NCBI RefSeq assembly: GCF_003852545.1
Contig: NZ_QAJR01000023.1
Coordinates: 1-64,000 of the forward strand
Source: Acidovorax sp. FJL06
GTDB lineage: Bacteria > Pseudomonadota > Gammaproteobacteria > Burkholderiales > Burkholderiaceae_C
Direction: 5' to 3'
Length of the DNA stretch: 64,000 bases
Positions 50,642-59,154 of this stretch are shown one piece after another. Position 1 is the first letter of the stretch. Every line of letters starts with the position of its first letter. The translations under genes were made by a program, and so were the position numbers. The notes beneath the pieces were generated by a model, which had not been told where the DNA came from, searched no databases, and saw nothing but the letters and a program-made list of their open reading frames with translations.

Positions 50642-51487
50642 TCAGCCGCCCACACATTTCTGGACCTGCTCGCCCAGGCCGGTCGCGCCCAGGCGCATTA
50701 CATCGCCGGGCTTGAGGAACCAGGGCGCGGGTTTCTGGCCCAGGCCCACGCCGGCCGGGGTTCCGGTCAGGATCACGTCGCCCGGCTCCAGCGTCATGAA
50801 CTCGCTGATGTACGACACCACCGTGGGCACATCAAAGATGAAATTGCGGGTGCTGCCGTTTTGCACGCGTTGGCCGTTCACTTCCAGCCACAGGTCGATG
50901 GCATGCGGGTTGCCCACCTCGTCGGCCGTCACCAGCCAGGGGCCGATGGGGGCGAAGGTGTCGTGGCTCTTGCCCTTGTCCCACTGGCCGCCGCGCTCCA
51001 TCTGCCAGGCGCGTTCGGACACATCGTTGGCCAGCACATAGCCCGCCACATGTTCCAGCGCCTGCGCCTGGCTCACGCGGCACGCGCGGGTGCCGATGAC
51101 GATGCCCAGCTCCACCTCCCAGTCGGTCTTGACCGCACCGGCGGGGATGCGCACATCGTCGTGGGGGCCGCTCAGCGCCGTCACGGCCTTCATGAAGAGC
51201 ACGGGCTCGGCGGGCGGCTGCAGGCCTGCCTCGCGGGCGTGGTCGGCGTAGTTGAGCCCCACGCACACGATCTTGCCCACGCCCCCCACCGGGCTGCCCA
51301 GGCGTGGCGTGCCATAGACGGGCGGCAGGCGGCTGGCGTCGATGGCGGCCAGGGCCGACAGAGTGCGCGGGCTGAGCTGGGCGGGGCCGATGTCGGGCAG
51401 CAGCATCGACAGGTCGCGCAGCGTGCCGGTGGCGTCCAGCAGACCGGGGCGCTCGGCGCCGGGCTGGCCGTAGCGGATGAGTTTCAT
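50642..51487 (-). CDS. Fumarylacetoacetate-hydrolase-family protein
   Basis: 281 aa from ATG 51487 (MKLIRYGQPGAERPGLLD), with AAGGA upstream. Metal-binding and active-site features: CVGLNYADHAREAG, the Glu pair in WEVELGIVIGTRA, NDVSERAWQMERGGQWDKGK, and EPGDVILTGTPAGVGLGQ. Members hydrolyse or decarboxylate 2-oxo-acid catabolites; the pathway here is not shown by neighbours. Confidence 0.92.
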   Translation of the reverse strand: MKLIRYGQPGAERPGLLDATGTLRDLSMLLPDIGPAQLSPRTLSALAAIDASRLPPVYGTPRLGSPVGGVGKIVCVGLNYADHAREAGLQPPAEPVLFMKAVTALSGPHDDVRIPAGAVKTDWEVELGIVIGTRACRVSQAQALEHVAGYVLANDVSERAWQMERGGQWDKGKSHDTFAPIGPWLVTADEVGNPHAIDLWLEVNGQRVQNGSTRNFIFDVPTVVSYISEFMTLEPGDVILTGTPAGVGLGQKPAPWFLKPGDVMRLGATGLGEQVQKCVGG

Positions 51488-51693
51488 GGCGGGGAGTCCT
51501 TGTGGATCGATTGGGGGCCGCAGCGGCAGCAAGAACCCAGCAGGCTGCTGGCTGCAAGCTGCGACCACCACGCAGCATAGCGGCCCGCAGGCCCATGCGG
51601 GCCCGTGCGCGGACGCAAATCACCGCCCCAGCCTTGCCACAACGCGACGCCTGCGCCCCACGTGCAGCCCTCGCCCGCCGCGCAGCGCGCGTA

Positions 51694-51716
51694 ACATGGC
51701 GCACGGGGCGCCATGT
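51694..51716. promoter_or_regulatory. 9-bp perfect inverted repeat upstream of chrA pair
   Basis: ACATGGCGC, spacer ACGGG, GCGCCATGT. Size and symmetry fit a dimeric repressor site about 90 bp before the first transporter gene. No regulator gene is adjacent. Confidence 0.4.
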
Positions 51717-51742
51717 CCATGGCCGCTCCACCCACCACTCCT

Positions 51743-51799
51743 GATTTAATAGCTGCCACCGCAATACAGAAGCGCGGTAGCGGCCATTTTTACCAAAAT
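51743..51799. repeat. Interspersed repeat upstream of the chromate transporter
   Basis: GATTTAATAGCTGCCACCGC continues to AATACAGAAGCGCGGTAGCG and GCCATTTTT. The ends TTTAATAGCTGC and GTAGCGGCCATTTTT match those of the copy at 9885-9936; the middle differs. It ends just before the first chrA start codon. Confidence 0.6.
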
Positions 51800-51803
51800 T
51801 TTC

Positions 51804-52403
51804 ATGGCCGCCGCTGCCGATCTGCCCTCCCCGCCCCCCGAGTCCCTCCCAAGGCCCCAGCCCCGCAGCCCGGCCGATCTGTTCTGGTCCTTCACCTGGC
51901 TGGCCCTGCAGGGTTTTGGCGGCGTGCTGGCCGTGGTGCAGCGCGAGCTGGTCGAGAAAAAGCGCTGGATGACCAACGAGGAGTTCGTCGAGGACTGGGC
52001 CGTGGCGCAGATCATGCCGGGTCCGAACGTGGTCAACCTCAGCATCATGATCGGCGACCGCTACTTCGGCCTGCGCGGCGCGTTCGCGGCGCTGGCGGGC
52101 ATGCTGACCTTTCCGCTGGTCCTGGTGCTGGCGCTGGCCGTGGTCTATGCCGAATTCTCCAGCCACCCGGCCGTGGCCGGCGCGCTGCGCGGCATGGGCG
52201 CGGTGGCGGCGGGGCTGATCGCCGGGGTGGCCATCAAACTGTTCACCTCCATCAAAAGCCACCCGCTGGGCCGCCCGCTGTGCGTGGCATTCCTGGCGCT
52301 GACCATCGTGGCCATGGTGGTGCTGCACTGGCCGCTCTGGTGGATCCTGCCGGTGATCGGCGGCGCAGCCTGCCTGCTGACCTGGAGGAAGCTCGCACCA
52401 TGA
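51804..52403 (+). CDS. Chromate transporter, short-chain ChrA subunit 1
   Basis: 199 aa. One CHR domain: FTWLALQGFGGVLAVVQREL, KKRWMTNEEFVEDWAVAQIM and PGPNVVNLSIMIGDRYFGL, then about four further hydrophobic segments. Short-chain CHR proteins work as pairs; the stop overlaps the next gene's ATG (ATGA), implying tight coupling. Expected to export chromate from the cytosol, although some CHR proteins have other or unknown roles. Confidence 0.9.
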   Translation: MAAAADLPSPPPESLPRPQPRSPADLFWSFTWLALQGFGGVLAVVQRELVEKKRWMTNEEFVEDWAVAQIMPGPNVVNLSIMIGDRYFGLRGAFAALAGMLTFPLVLVLALAVVYAEFSSHPAVAGALRGMGAVAAGLIAGVAIKLFTSIKSHPLGRPLCVAFLALTIVAMVVLHWPLWWILPVIGGAACLLTWRKLAP

Positions 52404-52996
52404 ACAGCATTGCCCTCGCGCTCAGCCCAATGGACTGGCTGAACCTGTTCCTCTACTACATGTCGCTGTCGCTGCTGGCCGTGGGCGGCGCCATTGCCAC
52501 CGCGCCCGACATGCACCGCTTTCTGGTCGAGCGACAGGCCTGGCTCACCGACCCGCAGTTCAACGCCTCCATCGCCATCGCCCAGGCCGCGCCCGGCCCC
52601 AACGTGCTGTTCATCGCCCTGCTGGGCTGGAACGTGGGCATCAACGCAGGCGGCCCTGGCATGGGCGGCTGGCTGCTGGGCACTTTGGGCATGGCGGTGT
52701 GCATGCTGGGCGTTATGCTGCCCAGCAGCCTGCTCACCTGGCTGGCCACGCGCTGGGGCCACCGCAACCGCGAACGCCGGGGCGTGCGCGCGTTCAAGCA
52801 GGGCATGGCGCCAGTGGTGATCGGCCTGCTGCTGGCCACCTCGTGGGTGCTGGCCCGCGCCCACGGCAGCTCGGCCACGGCCTGGCCCCTGTGGCTGCTG
52901 AGCGCCGCCACCGTGCTGCTGGTGTGGCGCACCAAGCTGCACCTGCTGTGGATGCTGGGTGCGGGCGCAGTGCTGGGGGCTTTCGGCTGGGTGTAG
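52400..52996 (+). CDS. Chromate transporter, short-chain ChrA subunit 2
   Basis: 198 aa. The second CHR half with SLLAVGGAIATAPDMHRFLV and FNASIAIAQAAPGPNVLFIA, and about five membrane helices. It starts 4 bp inside subunit 1 and likely has opposite membrane topology. Together the two equal one long-chain ChrA. Confidence 0.9.
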   Translation: MNSIALALSPMDWLNLFLYYMSLSLLAVGGAIATAPDMHRFLVERQAWLTDPQFNASIAIAQAAPGPNVLFIALLGWNVGINAGGPGMGGWLLGTLGMAVCMLGVMLPSSLLTWLATRWGHRNRERRGVRAFKQGMAPVVIGLLLATSWVLARAHGSSATAWPLWLLSAATVLLVWRTKLHLLWMLGAGAVLGAFGWV

Positions 52997-53017
52997 CCGG
53001 CAAAAAGCCCCGCCAGC

Positions 53018-54184
53018 TCAGCTGATCCGGCGGCCGTTCTCGGCGTACACGGCCAGGTAGATCGCGTCCGAGCCGATATAGGGCGCCTTGTTGCCAAAGC
53101 CCACGTTGAAGTCGCCAAACGACAGCGCCCGGATGCTGGCCAGGCCGGCCCGCAGGCGTTCGCGCGTGGGCTCCTTGCCCGCGTTCTTCAGGCCTTCGAT
53201 CATGATCTGGGCGTTGAGCCAACCTTCGAGCGCACTGCCGCTGTTGAGGTAGGCGGCCTCCGCGCCCATGGCCTTCATCGTGGTCTGGAACTTGCGCACC
53301 GCCACCGATTTCTGCGAATTGGCATCGGGGAACACCTGCACCAGCGCCAGGCCACGCGTCGATGCCGCGAGCTTGGGCAGTTCCGAGGCAATCACCGTGA
53401 CCGACAGGCCCGCCAGCGGCACGCCCTGGGCCTTGGCCCGGAAAGCCTGCACAAAGGCGGTGTTGGCCGTGCCCGTGGTGGCGAGCAGCACGGCGCCAGG
53501 GCGCTCGGCGGCCACGTGGTCGGCCAGCTCGGTGCCGTTCTTGCCGTCCACGGCCAGGGCGAACTCGCCCGCCCGCTCGACCTTGATCTCGTCCAGCGCC
53601 GCGGACATGTCCTTGAGCACTTCCTTGCCAAAGGCGTTGTCCAGGTACACCACGGCAATGCGCTTGAGACCCATGTCCACGATCTGCTTGACCAGGCGCT
53701 GGGTTTCCTCGCGGTAGGTGGGGCGCAGGAAGAACACATGCTTGTTGCCGGGTGCTCGCAGCGAGGTGGCGCCCGTGACGGGGCCCACCGTGGGAATGCC
53801 CTTGGACTCCACCAACGGCAGGATGGCCGCGGTGTTGGCCGTGCCCAGTGGCGAGATCAGCGCAAACACCGACTGCGCCTCGACCATCTCGGTCACGTTC
53901 TTGAGCGTGCGCGTGGCCACATAGCCGTCGTCCTTGGCCTCCACGCGGATCTCGCGGCCATGCACGCCGCCTGCGGCATTCACCTCGGCAAACGCGGCCT
54001 TCATGCCGGCCAGCTGCTCGATGCCGGCCTGGCCCAGCGGGCCGGTGAGCGCAATCGAACAGCCCAGGGTGATGGCGCGGGCGGTCAGCGCCTCTTCAGC
54101 GGCCTGGGCGTGGTGGGCCCAGGCGGGCAGGCCAGTGGCAGCGACAGCCTGGGTGGCGCGCAGCAGAAATTGACGACGGCTCAT
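53018..54184 (-). CDS. ABC-transporter substrate-binding protein, branched-chain amino acid type, Tat-exported
   Basis: 388 aa. Twin-arginine leader MSRRQFLLRATQAVAATG, cleavage after AQA near 29. Leu/Ile/Val-binding-type fold: ITLGCSIALTGPLGQAGIEQ, GREIRVEAKDDGY and VGPVTGATSLRAPGNKHVFF. Binds amino acids or aromatic/organic acids. No permease or ATPase gene is adjacent, so it must work with a transporter encoded elsewhere. Confidence 0.9.
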   Translation of the reverse strand: MSRRQFLLRATQAVAATGLPAWAHHAQAAEEALTARAITLGCSIALTGPLGQAGIEQLAGMKAAFAEVNAAGGVHGREIRVEAKDDGYVATRTLKNVTEMVEAQSVFALISPLGTANTAAILPLVESKGIPTVGPVTGATSLRAPGNKHVFFLRPTYREETQRLVKQIVDMGLKRIAVVYLDNAFGKEVLKDMSAALDEIKVERAGEFALAVDGKNGTELADHVAAERPGAVLLATTGTANTAFVQAFRAKAQGVPLAGLSVTVIASELPKLAASTRGLALVQVFPDANSQKSVAVRKFQTTMKAMGAEAAYLNSGSALEGWLNAQIMIEGLKNAGKEPTRERLRAGLASIRALSFGDFNVGFGNKAPYIGSDAIYLAVYAENGRRIS

Positions 54185-54361
54185 GGTGTGCAGGGCGGAT
54201 AGAACAAAGGTGGCGCAGGCTACCGGCCGCTGTGCACCCCAGCTGTCCGTTGCGCGACAAAAGCCGCCGTGGAGACCTGAAACCGGGGGTTTTCACCGAG
54301 TGAACGGTGGGCGCCACGGCCCGCACGGGGTTGTGAAGGCCCACCACATCCGCCGCGCCCC

Positions 54362-55108
54362 TCAAGTCCTCTGGCGCAGCGCCTCGTACAGGCACACGCC
54401 GCTGGCCACCGAGACATTCAAACTCTCGACGGCGCCCTTCATGGGGATGCTGACCAGCTCATCGCAGGTCTTGCGCGTGAGCTGGCGCATGCCGTCGCCC
54501 TCGGCGCCCAGCACCAGGGCCACAGGGCCTTTCAGGTCCACCTGGTAGATGGTCTTGGGCGCATCGTCGCTGGTGCCGATGCACCAGATGTTGCGCTCCT
54601 TGAGTTCGTTCAGGGTGCGCGAGAGGTTGGTGACCATGAAATACGGCATGGTCTCGGCCGCGCCGCTGGCCACTTTGGCCACGGTGGCGTTGATGCCCAC
54701 GGCGTGGTCCTTGGGGGCGATGACGGCATGCGCGCCCGCACCATCGGCCACACGCAGGCAGGCGCCCAGGTTGTGCGGGTCGGTCACGCCGTCCAGCACC
54801 AGCAGCAGGGGCTGCTCGATGCCTGCGGCTTCCAGGTCTTCCAGCAGCTCATCCAGCGAGGTGGCAACCTTCACCGGCTCGACCCGCGCAGCCACGCCCT
54901 GGTGGCCGTGGCTGCCTGCCAGCTTGGCAATGCGCACGCTGTCGGCTTCGATGAGGCGGGCTCCGGCCTCGCGGGCGCGGTCGAGAAACTGGCGCATGCG
55001 CGCATCGCGCCGCGTGGCTTCGTAGTAAATCTCGATGATGGACTTTGGCGCGGTCTTCAGACGCACGCCCACGGCGTGAAAGCCGAAGAGAACTTTGGGG
55101 CTGGACAT
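54362..55108 (-). CDS. rlmB: 23S rRNA (guanosine-2'-O-)-methyltransferase RlmB
   Basis: 248 aa. SpoU/TrmH class: N-terminal L30e-like substrate-binding domain, then the knot motifs [19 protein letters not shown] near 110, [15 protein letters not shown] and the C-terminal [18 protein letters not shown]. Methylates a guanosine in the peptidyl-transferase region of 23S rRNA; the YfiF or TrmH relatives are less likely given the length. Single gene. Confidence 0.93.
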   Translation of the reverse strand: MSSPKVLFGFHAVGVRLKTAPKSIIEIYYEATRRDARMRQFLDRAREAGARLIEADSVRIAKLAGSHGHQGVAARVEPVKVATSLDELLEDLEAAGIEQPLLLVLDGVTDPHNLGACLRVADGAGAHAVIAPKDHAVGINATVAKVASGAAETMPYFMVTNLSRTLNELKERNIWCIGTSDDAPKTIYQVDLKGPVALVLGAEGDGMRQLTRKTCDELVSIPMKGAVESLNVSVASGVCLYEALRQRT

Positions 55109-55152
55109 GGGGGGATTATCCGCTGGCCATGGGGCTGCCCATCATCGCACTA

Positions 55153-55203
55153 TGGATTTAATAGCTATCAAGGCAATACGGTTGCGCCGTAGCAGCCCAA
55201 AAA
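55153..55203. repeat. Interspersed repeat between rlmB and the YbbA-type ATPase gene
   Basis: GGATTTAATAGCTATCAAGG continues CAATACGGTTGCGCCGTAGC, then AGCCCAAAAAA. The ATTTAATAGCT and TAGC-AGCC ends match the copy at 51743-51799. Confidence 0.6.
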
Positions 55204-55220
55204 ACACCAATAAATTCAGC

Positions 55221-55934
<714 letters not shown>

Positions 55935-55949
55935 GAAAGGATTTTTGCT

Positions 55950-56624
55950 TTGATTCGATACCTACGTCGGCGCCACTTTATCGTGAGCGCAGCCACCGGC
56001 GCGCTGGTGGGGCTTTGCGCCCCCACCGCCTTGGCCCAGGCCAAGGCCCCGGCACAGCCCGCGCGTGCGCCCCTGCTGCTGGTGCTGGGCGACTCGCTCA
56101 GCGCCGAATATGGCCTGGCACGGGGCTCCGGCTGGGTTGCGCTGCTGGAAAAACAGTTGGTACAAGACAAGCTCAATGCCACCGTGGTCAACGCCAGCGT
56201 GAGCGGCGAGACCACCTCGGGCGGCCGCTCGCGCCTGGCGGCCCTGCTGGCCCAGCACAAGCCCACGCATGTGGTGATCGAGCTGGGCGGCAACGATGCC
56301 CTGCGCGGCCTGCCGCTCAAGAACACCGAAGAGAATCTGACCTGGATGACCCAGGCCGCCCAGAAGGCCGGGGCCAAGGTCTTGCTGGTGGGGATGCAGG
56401 TGCCGCCCAACTACGGCACCGACTACGCGAACAAGTTTGCAGGTTTGTTTGCCACCGTGGCGCAGACCCAGAAGGCGGCCGTGGTGCCCTTTCTGCTGAA
56501 AGGGGTGGCGGATGGGCCGGACCCGACCCGCCTGTTCCAGCCTGACCGCATCCACCCGCGCGCCGAGGCGCATCCGCAGATGCTGGCCAATGTGTGGCCG
56601 GAACTGAAAAAGCTGCTGCGCTGA
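55950..56624 (+). CDS. tesA: SGNH-family acyl-CoA thioesterase/lysophospholipase/arylesterase TesA
   Basis: 224 aa if started at TTG 55950, which has AAAGGA 8 bases upstream; no ATG fits. Signal peptide to about residue 30 (FIVSAATGALVGLCAPTALA), then block I LVLGDSLSAEYGL with nucleophile Ser, block III GGNDALRGL with Asn, and block V DRIHPRAEAH with Asp/His. Periplasmic hydrolase of acyl esters. Divergent from the YbbA-type gene; promoters must lie inside the opposing coding regions or in the 15-bp gap. Confidence 0.9.
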   Translation: MIRYLRRRHFIVSAATGALVGLCAPTALAQAKAPAQPARAPLLLVLGDSLSAEYGLARGSGWVALLEKQLVQDKLNATVVNASVSGETTSGGRSRLAALLAQHKPTHVVIELGGNDALRGLPLKNTEENLTWMTQAAQKAGAKVLLVGMQVPPNYGTDYANKFAGLFATVAQTQKAAVVPFLLKGVADGPDPTRLFQPDRIHPRAEAHPQMLANVWPELKKLLR

Positions 56625-56639
56625 CGCCAGGCCCAGGGA

Positions 56640-56828
56640 TCAGGCGCTGGCAGGGCCCGCAGGCTGGCTGGGGGCGGCAGCGTCACTGGCGGGCTGATCG
56701 TCAGCGGGCTGGTCCCCCTGCGGCTCATCCGGCCTGCGGTGCGCCTTGGCCCTCAGCTTCTCTTCTTTTTTCTGTTTTTTGGCGAGTTCGCGCTGGCGCT
56801 TTTCGTATCCGTAGTTAGGTGTTGCCAA
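56640..56828 (-). CDS. Small Lys-rich conserved protein
   Basis: 62 aa starting MATPNYGYEKRQRELAKKQK, a charged helix often seen in short beta-proteobacterial proteins of unknown function, followed by an Asp/Pro/Ala-rich low-complexity tail. Convergent with tesA, 15 bp apart. Confidence 0.65.
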   Translation of the reverse strand: MATPNYGYEKRQRELAKKQKKEEKLRAKAHRRPDEPQGDQPADDQPASDAAAPSQPAGPASA

Positions 56829-56879
56829 GGTAGTTGCTTCCTGAAGTAGAGGTCCACTGTAACAGCATGCACATGCCCC

Positions 56880-57743
56880 TCACGCGGCCCCAGGCCCCAG
56901 CGGCACGACGGATGCGCGGTAGGCGTGCCAGCTCGCAAAGCCCAGCACCGGGCCCGCCAGCAACAGCCCCACGCCCCAGAACCAGAGCGAGACCGCGACG
57001 ATGGTGGTGATGAGCGCGCCCCACAGCAGCATGACGAGCGGGTTCTCCAGCACCACCCGCATGCTGGTGATACCGGCCGTGAGCGCATCGGTGTCGCGGT
57101 CCAGGATCATGGGGATGGACACCACGGAGGTGGAGAACACCAGCGCGGCAAACACGCCGCCCACCACGGCGTACACGGCCACAAAGCCCCAGTTCTGCGG
57201 GTTGAACACCGCCTGCAGCACGCCCGTGGTGGATGGCATGCCGGTGTTGAAGAACACCGCGAACACCACCAGCGAGGCCCGGCCCCAAAGCAGCTCCAGC
57301 ACCACCAGCACCAGCACCAGCATGCCCATGCTGCCCATGTGGCTGTCCCAGCAGGTGAGCGACTCGCTCAGCTCAGGCTTCAGGCCCGCCTCGCGCCGGC
57401 GGCTGGTGTCGTACAGCCCCATGGCCAGAAAAGGCCCCAGCAGCAGGCAGCCGCTGGCCAGCGACATGGTGTACTCCGGCCGGGTGCGGAACACCCAGCC
57501 CAGCACCACGGCCATGCCCCAGAAGCACATGCCGCAGAACACCGCAATGCCCGGCGCGGCGCGCACATCCGCGAGGCCGCGCAGCAGCCACCGGAACGGG
57601 TCGGCCAAACGCAGCGGCTGCAGCTGCACGGGCTGGTTGGTCTGGGCCTTCACGCGGTCTGCAATGGCCTCGGCGTGTTGGGATTCCGACGGATCTGGTG
57701 CGCTGAGTGCGTCCGGTGCGGGCTTGGAAGATGTCACGGTCAT
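56880..57743 (-). CDS. DUF2189 multi-pass membrane protein
   Basis: 287 aa. After a polar N-terminus of about 40 residues come six hydrophobic segments; the PFRWLLRGLADVRAAPGIAV and LLGPFLAMGLYDTSRRREAG blocks match DUF2189. Function unknown. Followed 51 bp later by the Lys-rich small ORF. Confidence 0.85.
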   Translation of the reverse strand: MTVTSSKPAPDALSAPDPSESQHAEAIADRVKAQTNQPVQLQPLRLADPFRWLLRGLADVRAAPGIAVFCGMCFWGMAVVLGWVFRTRPEYTMSLASGCLLLGPFLAMGLYDTSRRREAGLKPELSESLTCWDSHMGSMGMLVLVLVVLELLWGRASLVVFAVFFNTGMPSTTGVLQAVFNPQNWGFVAVYAVVGGVFAALVFSTSVVSIPMILDRDTDALTAGITSMRVVLENPLVMLLWGALITTIVAVSLWFWGVGLLLAGPVLGFASWHAYRASVVPLGPGAA

Positions 57744-57793
57744 GCCGCCACACTAAGCCCGCAGCTGCGGCGGCGCCACTGAGGAAAGCCCGT

Positions 57794-57819
57794 AGCCCGC
57801 CGGTCTCGACCGCCGGGCT
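57794..57819 (-). terminator. Candidate terminator of metC
   Basis: On the minus strand AGCCCGGCGGTC / GACCGGCGGGCT forms an 11-of-12-bp stem, followed by a CGGGCTTTCC tail, a short T-run. It lies 18 bp past the metC stop. Confidence 0.45.
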
Positions 57820-57837
57820 GCGGCCCCGAATCCCAGC

Positions 57838-59076
57838 TCAGGCTGCGGGGAAGGCGCGCACCATGGCCTGTTGCAGATCGCGCCGCAGGTCCTCCACCGC
57901 TTCCAGCCCGATGGAAAAACGCACCAGCGTGCCCGGCTTCAGGTGCGGTGCCGGACGGCTGCGCATGCTGGCGATGTGGTAGGGCACCACCAGGCTCATG
58001 GGGCCGCCCCAGCTGTAGCCCAGCTTGAACAGGCGCAGGCCGTCGCAGAACGCATCCACCTGCTGCTGCGAATAGCGCGCGTCGATCATCACGCTGAACA
58101 GGCCCGCCGCTGCGCCCTGCCCGCCCTGCACCGCGCCACACAGTGCCTTCCAGTGCGCGTGGCCGGGTGATCCGTCGAGCGCAGGGTGCAGCACCTGGGC
58201 GATGGCTGGCTGCTGCTGCAACCAGCGCGCCAACTGGCGAGCGGCGTCGTCGTGGGCGCGGTAGCGCAGGCCAATGCTGGGCAGCGCGCGCAGCACCGCC
58301 TCGACATCGTTCACCCCCACGCCCAGGCCCAGCCGCATGTGGGTGAGCTTGATCTTCATGTGCAGCCCCAGGTCGCGCGTGATGACGCTGCCCATGAGCA
58401 CGTCGCCGCCGCCACTGGGGTACTTGGTGAGCGCATGGGCAGAAATATCGACCCCCAGGGTGCCATCGCCCAGCAGGTCAAACGGCGCAAACGCCAGGCC
58501 CGCGCCCCAGGTGTTGTCCAGCGCCGTGGTCACGCCGCGTGCGCGGCAGATGCGCACCTGCTCGCACAGGTCGGGGAACTCCATGCTCACCGAGCCCGGG
58601 GCCTCCAGCCACACCAGCCGGGTCGCGGGCGTGATGCGGGCGGCCAGGTCGGCTGGGTCCAACGGGTCATAAAACGCATGGGTGATGCCAAAACGGGCGA
58701 GTTCGCCGTTGGCGAAGTCCTTGCCAGGGCCGTAGGCGTTGTCCGGGATCAGCACCTCATCGCCGGGCTTGAGCAGGGCCAGCCCCACATTGGCGATGGC
58801 GGCCAGGCCGCTGGGCACCAGCACGCACTGCAGGCCGCCCTCCAGTGTGCACAGGCGCTCTTCCAGCACAAACGTGGTGGGCGTGCCATGCAGACCGTAG
58901 GTGTAGCCGCTCTTGTCCTTCCACTCGCGCGAGCGCATGGCCGCCACGTTGGGGAAGATGACGGTGGACGCCTTGTAGACCCCGGGCTGGGGGGCCTCGA
59001 ACCCGGCGGGCGGCAGGTAGTCGTGGTGGACGAGGCGGGTGGCGAGATCGGAGTCGTGGTCTTTCATGCCGGCCAT
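57838..59076 (-). CDS. metC: Cystathionine beta-lyase
   Basis: 412 aa from ATG 59076 (409 from ATG 59067; no ribosome-binding site decides). Cys/Met-metabolism PLP family: VLVPSGLAAIANVGLALLKP, NAYGPGKDF, DNTWGAGLAFAP, PLP Lys near 217 in HALTKYPSGGGDVLMGSV, and the C-terminal RFSIGLEAVEDLRRDL. It cleaves cystathionine to homocysteine, pyruvate and ammonia. Cystathionine gamma-synthase is a less likely alternative. Divergent from the SulP transporter. Confidence 0.9.
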   Translation of the reverse strand: MAGMKDHDSDLATRLVHHDYLPPAGFEAPQPGVYKASTVIFPNVAAMRSREWKDKSGYTYGLHGTPTTFVLEERLCTLEGGLQCVLVPSGLAAIANVGLALLKPGDEVLIPDNAYGPGKDFANGELARFGITHAFYDPLDPADLAARITPATRLVWLEAPGSVSMEFPDLCEQVRICRARGVTTALDNTWGAGLAFAPFDLLGDGTLGVDISAHALTKYPSGGGDVLMGSVITRDLGLHMKIKLTHMRLGLGVGVNDVEAVLRALPSIGLRYRAHDDAARQLARWLQQQPAIAQVLHPALDGSPGHAHWKALCGAVQGGQGAAAGLFSVMIDARYSQQQVDAFCDGLRLFKLGYSWGGPMSLVVPYHIASMRSRPAPHLKPGTLVRFSIGLEAVEDLRRDLQQAMVRAFPAA

Positions 59077-59154
59077 GGTAGCGCGCCGCCCGGGACACGC
59101 CGGCCGCCGCATACCTGGTGCGCGGTAGCCGCCTTGACACGCGACAATCGGGCC

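Larger units (their letters stand above)
51488..51803. other. 316-bp gene-free divergent region upstream of the chromate transporter
   Basis: Contains two inverted repeats (GCCCGCA-ggccca-TGCGGGC at 51583-51602 and ACATGGCGC-acggg-GCGCCATGT at 51694-51716) and an interspersed repeat at 51743-51799. No reading frame with family resemblance is seen. It must hold promoters for the FAH-family gene and the chromate-transporter pair. Confidence 0.6.

Noticed and set aside
59134-59139. Consensus TTGACA before the SulP gene
   Set aside because: A -10 at normal distance would fall inside the coding region; likely chance.
58186-59154. Extension of the SulP frame upstream through metC
   Set aside because: Antisense to metC; transporter homology starts at 59155.
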